Positions 1 through 7,299 of a DNA stretch of 18,968 nt are shown here, piece after piece (within the stretch, counting starts at the first letter, position 1; every line of letters starts with the position of its first letter). Source of the stretch: DATHBP01 sp035296085 (lineage in GTDB: Bacteria > Actinomycetota > Actinomycetes > Propionibacteriales > Nocardioidaceae); contig DATHBP010000011.1 in NCBI GenBank assembly GCA_035296085.1, forward strand, positions 1 through 18,968. Direction: 5' to 3'. The translations under genes were made by a program, and so were the position numbers. The notes under the pieces are model-generated. The model had not been told where the DNA came from and ran no database searches. It worked only from the letters and a program-made list of their open reading frames with translations.

Positions 1-321
1 GGCGGCGATCGCACCGGCTCGCAGCCCGTGCGCGTGGACGAGGTCGGCACGTGCAGCGCCTGGGCGGAGCTGACGTAAGGCGGCCACGGTGGCCAGCGGG
101 CGGGCAGCGGAGCCGATGTCGACCGGCTGGAAGTGCGCGCCGGTGCCCGAGAAGTCGAACGACTGCTCGGTCGAGGCGGGACCGGCGACCACGACCGAGG
201 CGCCGGCTGCCGAGAGCCCCGCGCTGAGCACCCGCACATGCCGTCCCGTGCCGCCGGTGCTGGTCGCCAGCACCAGCGCGATGCGCCGGCCGGTGAGCGG
301 CAGCCGGTCGACTAGGGTCAC
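1..321 (-). CDS. Glycosyltransferase family 4, N-terminal part (cut by window edge)
   Basis: This is a probable GT-B fold sugar transferase. Only the first 107 codons are visible and the frame stays open to base 1. The GTG start at 321-319 shares four bases (GTGA) with the murJ stop, which argues for that start and for translational coupling. The N-terminus shows the usual GT4 opening: a beta strand, then LATSTGGTGRHVRVLSAGL, the Gly-rich loop of the first Rossmann half. A second strand follows (ASVVVAGP), and then DLVHAHGLRAG, the 'H-x-H-G' segment typical of GT4 acceptor domains. It is the last visible gene of an operon with murJ and an alkaline-phosphatase-like membrane protein, so a role in an envelope glycan or lipid-linked sugar is inferred. 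Substrate is unknown. A TTA leucine codon (78-76) is unusual in this GC-rich sequence. Confidence 0.8.
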   Translation of the reverse strand, partial: MTLVDRLPLTGRRIALVLATSTGGTGRHVRVLSAGLSAAGASVVVAGPASTEQSFDFSGTGAHFQPVDIGSAARPLATVAALRQLRPGAARADLVHAHGLRAGAIAA

Positions 322-1943
322 CTGCGCACGCCCGGCGCGCGCGTCAGCAGCACAGCGCTTGCCGCCCGCAGCCCGCGTCGGGCAAGGGCGGCCACCAGCA
401 GCGTGAAAACGGCCACCGTCGCGCCAGCGACGATGACCGACTGGGAGACCGCGGCAGCGGTCCCCTCGATGTCGAATGCCGACGCCAGCAACCGGCCGGC
501 CAGAGCGGCCACGACGGCTGCCGCAAGGGCGGCACCGGCCGGGGCCGCGGTGCCGTCGAGGGCCGCGAGGCCGGCACGCCTGCCCACGGCCAGGGCGAGC
601 AGAGCGCCCAGGACCGTCATGCCGATGCTGTTCGCCGTCGCGATCGCCACTGCCCGGTGTTCGGTGGGCAACGTCGTGGCGAGGACTACCGCGGCGATGA
701 TGACGGCGGCCCATCCGCTCACGCAGGCGACAGCCGTACGCCGCGTCTCGCCGCTCGCGTAGAGCGCGCGGGACAGCAGCGCGAACAGCGCGTACCCGGG
801 CAGGCCGAAGGCGAAGGCCGTCACCGCGGCGGCGAGCGGTCCGGTGCTGGGCCGGCCGGGGGCGGTAAGGGCGATCATCGCGGCGAGCGGCTGGGCGGCG
901 GCGACCAGCGCCGCGGTGGCCGCCAGGCTCAGCGTGAGCACGACGGTGGTCGAGGCGCCCAGGTCGCGGCGGTAGCCGGTGACGTCGCCGCGCGCCCAGG
1001 CCTGGGTCAGTCTCGGAAAGACCGTCGTCGCCACCGGGACCGCGAGCACGGCCCAGGGCAGCAGGAACAGCGTCTGCGCCTGCCAGTAGACCGCCACCGT
1101 GGAGTTCGGCACCCCGGCGCCGTTGCCGAGCAGCAGCCCGACCAGCACCGCGAGCTGCTGGGCGCCCAGTACGGCGACGCCGGCGTACGCGAGGCCGCGC
1201 GCCTTCGCCGCTACTGCGTCGGGAAAGTGGAACGTGACACGCAGCCGCACGCCGGTGCGGCCGAGCGGCACCAGCAGGCACATCGACAGCGCGACGACGC
1301 CTAGCGTCGTGCCCACCGACAACACCAGCTCCTGTGCGGTGGTGAGTGAGTCGACGTCGTTGGCGTAGGGGGAGGCGAGGTCGTAGAGCAGGTAGGCGAC
1401 GATGACGACGGCACTGGACACCATCGGGGCGACGGCCGGGCCGGTGAACCGGCCGTGTGCCTGCAGGATGCCCGTCAAGACGAGGCCGATCCCGTAGAGC
1501 ACGATCTGCGGGGCGAACACGCGCAGCATGAACGCGCCGACGGTGACGGCCCCCCGGCAGTCCTTGGCGCCGAGCAGGGCCGACGACAGCGGCTCGGCGA
1601 AGATCGCGACCAGCGCTGCAACCGGGACCAGCACGGCGACGGTCCACGTCAGCAATGCGGAGCTCGTTCGCGCGACGTGGTCGCGGTCGCCGCTGGCGAC
1701 GGCTTGGGCAAGCAGCGGCACGACCAGGCTGGCGAGAGCGCCGCCGGCCACGACCTCGAAGAGGATGTTCGGAACGGTGTTGACGGTCGTGTAGGTGTCG
1801 GCGAGACAGGTGAAGCCCACCGTCTTGGCGAACACGAGGTTGCGCGCGAAGCCGGTGGTCCGCGCCAGCACCGTGAGCACGGTGATGACCGCGGCGGCAC
1901 CGAGGACGGTGCCAGCCGCCGAGACGGAGCGGTTGCCGGTCAT
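318..1943 (-). CDS. murJ: MurJ/MviN lipid II flippase
   Basis: This is a 541-residue polytopic membrane protein of the MviN/MATE-like (MOP) family, which moves lipid II across the cytoplasmic membrane for peptidoglycan synthesis. The N-terminal signature is clear: a hydrophobic helix, then LARTTGFARNLVFAKTVG, and then DTYTTVNTVPNILFEVVAGG (roughly residues 47-66), with the small and charged residues MurJ carries in its first helices. Around 14 hydrophobic segments follow to the C-terminus. The same frame stays open well upstream, but that extension is antisense to the neighbouring gene. The ATG at 1943 overlaps the upstream stop as ATGA and begins exactly at the homologous N-terminus. The mycobacterial MurJ carries a long C-terminal pseudokinase region; this protein has none, so FhaA-type control through that domain is not expected. 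No Shine-Dalgarno is visible, consistent with coupling. Confidence 0.9.
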   Translation of the reverse strand: MTGNRSVSAAGTVLGAAAVITVLTVLARTTGFARNLVFAKTVGFTCLADTYTTVNTVPNILFEVVAGGALASLVVPLLAQAVASGDRDHVARTSSALLTWTVAVLVPVAALVAIFAEPLSSALLGAKDCRGAVTVGAFMLRVFAPQIVLYGIGLVLTGILQAHGRFTGPAVAPMVSSAVVIVAYLLYDLASPYANDVDSLTTAQELVLSVGTTLGVVALSMCLLVPLGRTGVRLRVTFHFPDAVAAKARGLAYAGVAVLGAQQLAVLVGLLLGNGAGVPNSTVAVYWQAQTLFLLPWAVLAVPVATTVFPRLTQAWARGDVTGYRRDLGASTTVVLTLSLAATAALVAAAQPLAAMIALTAPGRPSTGPLAAAVTAFAFGLPGYALFALLSRALYASGETRRTAVACVSGWAAVIIAAVVLATTLPTEHRAVAIATANSIGMTVLGALLALAVGRRAGLAALDGTAAPAGAALAAAVVAALAGRLLASAFDIEGTAAAVSQSVIVAGATVAVFTLLVAALARRGLRAASAVLLTRAPGVRR

Positions 1944-4096
1944 GGCCGCGTCGGCTGCGGGGAGGCGGCTGGCTCGGGTTCGGGACGCGGTACGGGCAGG
2001 CGCAGCACCGCCGCCAGGACGAGCGGGATGGCGGTGGCGAGCATCGCGCCGGCCACCAGGACGCCGGAGTCGTTGAGCAGCGTCCCGAGGACGGCGACGA
2101 TGGCCACGGCGCGCAGCGTAGGCAACAGCGCCGGCCAGGCGGTCCAGAGGGCAGCCACGGTGGCCGGGGCCATGCCGTACGGCCGGATCACAAAGGCCAC
2201 GGCTGCCACCAGGACGATTAGCGCGAGCAGGCCGGCGGGGTTGACGACGGTGTGCAGTGCAGCCGCGGCTTTGCCCACGACGATGTCGCTGGCCTCCCCG
2301 TCGAGCACCTTCTGCACGAAGCTGCCGAAGTGGCTGCGCTGCGCGTCGGGTCGCAACCAGTCCAGCACCGAGACGGCGACCGTGACGGCGACCGCCACCC
2401 CGGCCAGCGCCGCAGCGCCGCGCAGCGTGACCCGCCGGCCGAGTACGACCAACGCCAGATAGCCGAAGCCCGGCAGCATGGCGAGGATCCCGCCGAAGTC
2501 GGCGCCGAGCGTCGGCAGGCCGTCGACCAGCACGGCCACGACCGCGACGCTGGCGACGACGGCGCCAGCGGCGCGTCTCCCACCCACGCCGATTGGCGGG
2601 CGCACGAGCTCGACGAGGGCTCCGGCGAGCAGCAGCGCGCTGGTGGCGTACACCGCGAACGTGACGTTGCTGAACCCGTAGAAGCGGCCGCCGGTGACGG
2701 GTCCGGACACGAGCGGGCTGGCAACGTGCAGCGGCGTGCCCGCGAGCGCGTCGATCGTCAGTACGGCGAACGTGACCGCGCTGACCACGAGCGCAGGTCC
2801 CCAGACCTCTCCGCGCAGGCGCGGGACCGGTGCGAGCGCGAGGAGCGTCACGACCGCGATGACGACACCGGCGGCGGCCAGCAACGACAGCGTGGGGCGG
2901 CTCGTGGTCCACCAGGAGACCAGAGTCGGCAGGTATGCGGAGACGGGGGTGGCCGCGGCGGCCACCGACACTGCCAGTGCGGCGGTCCGCCAAGCAGCCG
3001 GCAGCGCCGGCGTCACACCGTGCTGGCGTCGGCGCCGCCACACCGCCGCCACCAGAGCGAGCGGGAGGAGCGTCAGGAGCAGGTACGTCACCCCGAGCCG
3101 GACCGCCATCGACGAGAGCGACTCGGTAAGCGACGCGAAGTCGAGCCGGTCGCGCACGGTGGCCGCCGTGTCCAGCCCGCGCGACCCTTCACTGACGACA
3201 GGTGCGCCGTCGATGCCGGCATAGGTCGACCCGGCCGCGGCCAATGCGGTGGCGGTCAGGTCGGTCAGCTGGATCAGCCCGGTGCGCCGGGTGGAGTTCG
3301 ACGTGAGCCAGCCGGGTGCTCGCCCCGCTTCGTATCGAAGTGCCGCGCCGAGTCCCGGCTCCCCGCCGGGTGTATCCGCAACGCCAGTCACGAACAGGGT
3401 GGCCGGTGGAGACTGGGCCGCGAGGCGCGCGACCAGCGAGTCCAGAGCCGCCAGCGCTTTCCCCCGTGCCGGCGCCCTTGCCGGGAGGCTGCCGGCGTCG
3501 ACGACCGTCAGCGGACACTCGCCGAGCCTTCCGCTGGACGGCATGGGCGTGTACCGCTCGACCCGGCCGTCCGAGGTGGCCAGCGCCACCGCCGCTCCCG
3601 GCCCTACCGCGAGGGCACACCGACGGCTACGACCCAGCAGGTCACCGAGCCGACCGGGCTCCCCGTACGAGCTGACCTCACCGCGCTGCAGGTCGACGTA
3701 CGAGCGCCAGCCGTGCACGCGCCCGTCGGCGATGCGCGGCAGCGGCGCGCAGGGAGCCGACGAATCGCTGGGCGAGCCCAGCGACCGCTGGCCGGTCGAG
3801 ATCGTGAGCCAGGCGTCGAGCGGGCAGGTGACCGCTTTGACGGTGCGGACCGAGATCGACCCGACCGAGCTGCGGTCGAGAAGCCCCCACAGCGTCGGCG
3901 TCTGCTCCGGGCTGAGGTCGGACCAGCGCAGACCGCCGACGCCGAGCAGGACGGTGTGCCGCGACGCAGCGGGCTGGAGGGAGTCTGCGGCGCCGGCACC
4001 CTCCGCTATCGCGACGCTGCCGAGCAGAGCCAAGCCGGCCAGCAGCGAGCGGCGTACGCGCCGCTCGGCGGGTCTCGCGAGCCGGAGCGTCCGCAT
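1940..4096 (-). CDS. Alkaline-phosphatase-like polytopic membrane protein, function unknown
   Basis: A 718-residue protein and the first gene of the murJ operon. Residues about 15-40 form a basic stretch plus a hydrophobic helix (signal anchor). A roughly 290-residue presumably external domain follows, and then some ten hydrophobic segments to the end. The external domain opens with HTVLLGVGGLRWSDLSPEQT, then PTLWGLL and VTCPLDAWLTISTGQR. This resembles the start of alkaline-phosphatase-superfamily enzymes (V-D-G-L-R, then a Thr/Ser nucleophile region). The position that normally holds the metal-binding Asp is Gly here, so catalysis is uncertain. The membrane half contains GRFYGFSNVTFAVYAT and LGADFGGILAMLPGFG, polar motifs within helices that suggest transport or lipid handling. 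Start chosen at ATG 4096, which lies 7 nt after TAGCCT; a TTG further up (4159) is in frame. Its stop overlaps the murJ start (ATGA). A role in envelope polymer modification is inference from context. Confidence 0.72.
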   Translation of the reverse strand: MRTLRLARPAERRVRRSLLAGLALLGSVAIAEGAGAADSLQPAASRHTVLLGVGGLRWSDLSPEQTPTLWGLLDRSSVGSISVRTVKAVTCPLDAWLTISTGQRSLGSPSDSSAPCAPLPRIADGRVHGWRSYVDLQRGEVSSYGEPGRLGDLLGRSRRCALAVGPGAAVALATSDGRVERYTPMPSSGRLGECPLTVVDAGSLPARAPARGKALAALDSLVARLAAQSPPATLFVTGVADTPGGEPGLGAALRYEAGRAPGWLTSNSTRRTGLIQLTDLTATALAAAGSTYAGIDGAPVVSEGSRGLDTAATVRDRLDFASLTESLSSMAVRLGVTYLLLTLLPLALVAAVWRRRRQHGVTPALPAAWRTAALAVSVAAAATPVSAYLPTLVSWWTTSRPTLSLLAAAGVVIAVVTLLALAPVPRLRGEVWGPALVVSAVTFAVLTIDALAGTPLHVASPLVSGPVTGGRFYGFSNVTFAVYATSALLLAGALVELVRPPIGVGGRRAAGAVVASVAVVAVLVDGLPTLGADFGGILAMLPGFGYLALVVLGRRVTLRGAAALAGVAVAVTVAVSVLDWLRPDAQRSHFGSFVQKVLDGEASDIVVGKAAAALHTVVNPAGLLALIVLVAAVAFVIRPYGMAPATVAALWTAWPALLPTLRAVAIVAVLGTLLNDSGVLVAGAMLATAIPLVLAAVLRLPVPRPEPEPAASPQPTRP

Positions 4097-4103
4097 CGCC
4101 ACC

Positions 4104-4109
4104 AGGCTA
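4104..4109 (-). promoter_or_regulatory. Leaderless -10 element of the membrane protein-murJ-GT operon
   Basis: TAGCCT on the minus strand, 7 nt before ATG 4096. This spacing puts the transcription start on the A of the start codon, the usual layout of actinobacterial leaderless mRNAs. No convincing -35 hexamer is visible. The 142-bp gap upstream (4097-4238) holds no other gene I can support. Confidence 0.5.
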
Positions 4110-4238
4110 AGGGACCGAGCGCTCCGACCCGGGCTGTCGAGCGCTGCGGCAGCTGCCAAGTCCGCCGACGTTCCGCCGCCACGTGACGTACTTGCTGTTG
4201 AACGTCGAGGTGGACCGCAACTGCGTCACAAGCCGCGG

Positions 4239-5462
4239 TCAGGCGTCCACCGACGCATGGCGCACTTGCTCCCTGGCGCCGGCGAACCGGATCACTTCGT
4301 AGACCACCAGTACGGCGAGTACGACCGCCAAGACCACGAGGTGCAGCAGCGGCGGCTGACCCTCCCCACGGGCGTAGCCCAAGACGGCGAGAGCCACCAG
4401 CAGCACCGACACGACGGCGCGCTGCCGGTTGACCGAGTGCACGTTGCGCCACCGAAACGCGATGTGGCCGAGGAGATAGAGCGCCGTTCCCCCGTGGAGC
4501 GCAGCGACCGCGAGCGGCGACGACGTGACCGGATGCCCGGCCGAAGGGCCGGCCGTGGCGTCATGCAGGAGGATCTTGGCGCCCAAGGCGAGCAGCACTA
4601 TTCCGGCGACCATGGGCAGGTGCAGATAGGTGTAGGAGTCACGGGCCATCGCCGCGCGCTCCACCCCGTGCAGCCCGGCCAGCCGGCGCTCGGCGACCAG
4701 CGCGACGACGTCGAAGTAGGTCCACCACAGGCACACCGCAACGGCGACGCCGACCACTCCACCCACGAGCAGTGGGCCGCTGACGACAGCGCCCTCCAGC
4801 CCCAGGCCGACGGCGACCAACGACTCTCCAATCGCGATGATGATCACCAGGCCATGCCGCTCGGCGAAATGTCTGGCCGACGGCAGCCGCCACCCGGCGG
4901 CCCCGATCGCGTAGATGCCGCCGTAGTCGACGAGCGTCGCACCCAACCACCACCACAGCTGGTACGGCGGCCCGGCGGCCGCCCCGACCACCAGCAGCGC
5001 CAGCGACGGGATGACCGCCGCGCCGGTACGGACGGTCTGACGACGCAGGCCCACATCCGATCCCGCGGCGACGAAGTAGACGACGAGGTGGACCACCCGG
5101 ACCACGGCATAGGCGATGGCGAACACAAGTGGACCGTGCAGACCACCCGGCTCGTCGTGGAACGCCTCTGGCATGGCGAGGGCCACCACGAACAGGCCCG
5201 CCATCGCGGTGATCATGCTGACGCGCAGCGGCCCCTCGTCGGCCTTGGCCTGGTTGCCGACCCAGGCGTACGCAACCCAGCTGAACCACAGCAGCGCCAG
5301 CAGCACCATGCCGCGCGCGACGCCGAGCCCGGTGGGGTCGTACGCCATGAACGCGGTGATCTGGGTGAGGCCGAAGACGAACACCAGGTCGAAGAGCAGC
5401 TCGAGAGTCGTGACCCGATGGGTGTCGTCGGTCTCGTGCACATGGGCGCGGACTCGAGGCAC
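4239..5462 (-). CDS. LtrA-family low-temperature-requirement membrane protein
   Basis: A 407-residue protein of the bacterial LtrA family, named for a Listeria gene needed for growth in the cold; its biochemical role is not established. The N-terminus RVTTLELLFDLVFVFGLTQI (residues 16-35) is the diagnostic LtrA opening, with an acidic residue pair in the first membrane segment. It continues with about ten hydrophobic segments. Other typical pieces are YAWVGNQAKADEG near residue 65, AERHGLVIIIAIGESLVAVG around residue 203 (the conserved E-R-x-G...GE motif), and DSYTYLHLPMVAGIVLLALG near 274. The GTG start at 5462 lies 6 nt after a TAGCCT hexamer, so the gene probably has its own leaderless promoter although only 19 nt separate it from the upstream transporter gene. 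I see no ligand-specific motif that would tell the substrate. Confidence 0.85.
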   Translation of the reverse strand: MPRVRAHVHETDDTHRVTTLELLFDLVFVFGLTQITAFMAYDPTGLGVARGMVLLALLWFSWVAYAWVGNQAKADEGPLRVSMITAMAGLFVVALAMPEAFHDEPGGLHGPLVFAIAYAVVRVVHLVVYFVAAGSDVGLRRQTVRTGAAVIPSLALLVVGAAAGPPYQLWWWLGATLVDYGGIYAIGAAGWRLPSARHFAERHGLVIIIAIGESLVAVGLGLEGAVVSGPLLVGGVVGVAVAVCLWWTYFDVVALVAERRLAGLHGVERAAMARDSYTYLHLPMVAGIVLLALGAKILLHDATAGPSAGHPVTSSPLAVAALHGGTALYLLGHIAFRWRNVHSVNRQRAVVSVLLVALAVLGYARGEGQPPLLHLVVLAVVLAVLVVYEVIRFAGAREQVRHASVDA

Positions 5463-5468
5463 GCGGCG

Positions 5469-5474
5469 AGGCTA
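5469..5474 (-). promoter_or_regulatory. Leaderless -10 element of the LtrA-family gene
   Basis: TAGCCT on the minus strand with a 6-nt spacer to GTG 5462. It sits in the 19-nt gap after the GDT1-like gene. No Shine-Dalgarno is visible in that gap, which favours leaderless initiation. Confidence 0.42.
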
Positions 5475-5481
5475 GCGACCC

Positions 5482-6087
5482 TCAACCGGCGATCGCGAGG
5501 TAAGCGCTGTAGAGGGCGAAACCGGAGCAGACCACCGCGGCGGCGTAGTGCAGCAGCGACAGGCGCAGGTGGCGCAGAAGGAAGCGACCGCTGAGTACGG
5601 CCAGCCCCGAGACGACGAGCAACGCCCCCCACGAGCCGAGGAACACGCTGACCGGATCCTGATAGCGGGCAACCAGCGCGATCGTCAACAGCTGCGAGAG
5701 GTCACCCCACTCGGCCACGAACAGCACGACGAAGGAAGCGCCGGCAGCACGCCATCCGCTCGTGTCGGCGGTCGCTCTACTGGTGTACTCCTCCTCCTGT
5801 TCCTTCTCCTTCGCGTCGGCGCGAGGAGCGGTCTTGACCAGCACGGTCGCACCGACCGCGAAGACGAGCGCGGAAAGCGCGTGGAGCACGGTCTCCGGCA
5901 ACAGGGTGGCGAAGTGCCCAGCGGTAACCGCCACCAGGCACTGGACGGCGAACGCCGCCCCGATGCCCAGCCAGACCGGCAGCGGTCGGTAGCGAGTCGA
6001 GAGCACCAGCGCTGCGACGAACGTCTTGTCCGGCAGCTCGACGAGGAAGATCGGCACGAACGACAGCGCGACGACGCCTGGATCCAT
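5482..6087 (-). CDS. TMEM165/GDT1 (UPF0016) family cation transporter
   Basis: A 201-residue membrane protein of the GDT1/TMEM165 family, whose characterised members move Mn2+ or Ca2+, usually in exchange for protons. The family is built from two repeats, each with an acidic motif E-x-G-D-[KR]-[ST]. Both are present in variant form: ELPDKT at 17-22, with Pro replacing Gly, and EWGDLSQ at 126-132, with Leu in the basic position. About six hydrophobic segments are split by a charged cytoplasmic loop rich in Lys/Glu (residues 88-101). Length fits the bacterial family. ATG 6087 follows the larC stop by 12 nt, in the same direction. That gap is an 11-base near-palindrome (GGGTC-T-GACCC) and lacks a Shine-Dalgarno. 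Co-transcription with larB-larC is likely; whether it serves Mn, Ca or another divalent ion cannot be read from the sequence. Confidence 0.85.
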   Translation of the reverse strand: MDPGVVALSFVPIFLVELPDKTFVAALVLSTRYRPLPVWLGIGAAFAVQCLVAVTAGHFATLLPETVLHALSALVFAVGATVLVKTAPRADAKEKEQEEEYTSRATADTSGWRAAGASFVVLFVAEWGDLSQLLTIALVARYQDPVSVFLGSWGALLVVSGLAVLSGRFLLRHLRLSLLHYAAAVVCSGFALYSAYLAIAG

Positions 6088-6099
6088 GGGTCAGACCCG

Positions 6100-7299
6100 T
6101 TACCAGAGCTGACGCGCGCGGGCGATTGCTTCGGCGAGGACCAGCTTCGCGGGCCGCCCGGTCGCCGCCGCGGCCGCCGTGACGTCGTCGAACTCCGGCT
6201 GCGCGTTGCACACCTCCCCGGCGACGCTCGCCAGCTTGACGCGCACCGGCTGGCCGAACACGTCCACCGACACCTCAGACCGGTCGAGCGCGTACTTGGC
6301 CACAGCGGTCTCCCGCAGCCCGATGGCCGAGGTCTCGGCGAAGATCACGCGCCGTACGAGGGCGGCGTGCTCGACCGAGACCAGCACGGTCAGCGTGTGC
6401 GCCGGCCGGCCCTTCTTCATCACGATCGGTGTCAGCCAGGCGTCGGCCGCGCCGGCAGCGATCAACACTCCCAGAATCCCCGGCCACAGCCGGGGGTCGA
6501 GGTCGTCGACGTTGGTCGCGAGCGTCAGCTGTGAAAAGCCGGTGTCCGAGCCGCCGCCCAGTTGGGCAGCCGGCTGCTCGACCGGTGCGGGCTCCCCGAC
6601 GAGCAGGCGCACCACGTTGGTCTGACCGGTGAGGTCGCGTGCGCCCGCGCCGGACCCGCTCTCGGTCACCGCCATCGCCGGCTGTGAGCCCCAGGCGCTC
6701 ACCCACTCGGTGAGCAGCGCGGCGCCCGTCGGCGTACACAGCTCCACGCCTGCGTCACCCCCGTATGTCGGCACGCCGCGCAGCAGTTCGACCACGGCGG
6801 GGGGTGGCACCGACACCGACCCGTGGGCGGTCGCGGCGGTGCCCGAGCCCACCGCGACGGGTGAGCAGTGCAGCGCGTCGAGCTCCAGGTGCACAAGACC
6901 GGCACACGCACCCACGATGTCGGCGATCGCGTCGAGGGCACCCACCTCGTGGAAGTGCACGTCCTCGACGGGTACGCCGTGCGCAGTGGCCTCCGCAGTG
7001 GCCAGGCGGCCGAACGTCGAGCTGGCGCGGGCCCGTACGGGCTCGGCGAGCGGCGCGGTGTCCAGCAATCGGCGTACGTCGGCCCAGGTGCGCTGCGGCG
7101 GATCTGTCTCTGGGTCGACGTGAACGCGCAGTGCGGAGAACCCGCCACGAGTCACGGGCTCGGCGCGCAGCGAAACGGCATCTCCTGCGACAGCGCCGAC
7201 CGAAGTCGCGAGGACGTCGAGCGGCACACCGGCGCCGACCAGTGCGCCGAGGAGCATGTCGCCGCTGGCTCCCGAGGCGCAGTCCAGCCAGCCGATCAC
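6100..7299 (-). CDS. larC: LarC, nickel insertase for the nickel-pincer nucleotide cofactor
   Basis: A 399-residue LarC protein, which inserts nickel in a CTP-dependent reaction into the bis-thiocarboxylated pyridinium mononucleotide used by lactate racemase and related LarA enzymes. The N-terminal GWLDCASGASGDMLLGALV matches the family opening (D-C-x-S-G-x-S-G-D-M). VHFHEVGALDAIADIVG follows near residue 111, the conserved H-F-H-E-V-G block, and then SVPPPAVVELLRGVP and CTPTGAALL. The C-terminal half (from about residue 260: TLATNVDDLDPRLWPGILGVL) is the ferredoxin-like second part. In Lactobacillus plantarum the two halves are joined by a programmed frameshift; here they are one continuous frame. 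The GTG start overlaps the larB stop (GTGA), so translation is coupled. The frame is open further upstream, but that lies inside larB. Confidence 0.9.
   Translation of the reverse strand: MIGWLDCASGASGDMLLGALVGAGVPLDVLATSVGAVAGDAVSLRAEPVTRGGFSALRVHVDPETDPPQRTWADVRRLLDTAPLAEPVRARASSTFGRLATAEATAHGVPVEDVHFHEVGALDAIADIVGACAGLVHLELDALHCSPVAVGSGTAATAHGSVSVPPPAVVELLRGVPTYGGDAGVELCTPTGAALLTEWVSAWGSQPAMAVTESGSGAGARDLTGQTNVVRLLVGEPAPVEQPAAQLGGGSDTGFSQLTLATNVDDLDPRLWPGILGVLIAAGAADAWLTPIVMKKGRPAHTLTVLVSVEHAALVRRVIFAETSAIGLRETAVAKYALDRSEVSVDVFGQPVRVKLASVAGEVCNAQPEFDDVTAAAAATGRPAKLVLAEAIARARQLW

Noticed and set aside
1944..3041. N-terminal extension of the murJ frame
   Set aside because: The extra residues are a low-complexity Arg/Ala/Gly string overlapping the coding sequence of the preceding gene, and MurJ homology starts at the ATG at 1943.
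4213..4240. GACCGC/GCGGTC inverted repeat at the end of the LtrA-family gene
   Set aside because: Only six pairs with a 16-nt loop and it overlaps the stop codon; too weak to call a terminator.
3249..5594. A long plus-strand open frame (781 codons) and several others over 300 codons opposite real genes
   Set aside because: Their translations are rich in Arg, Gly, Pro and Gln without any domain and lie antisense to the recognisable membrane protein, LtrA and other genes; this is normal shadowing in high-GC DNA.
6088..6098. GGGTC-A-GACCC palindrome between larC and the GDT1-like gene
   Set aside because: Short, and expected by chance in this composition; mentioned only as context for the 12-nt gap.
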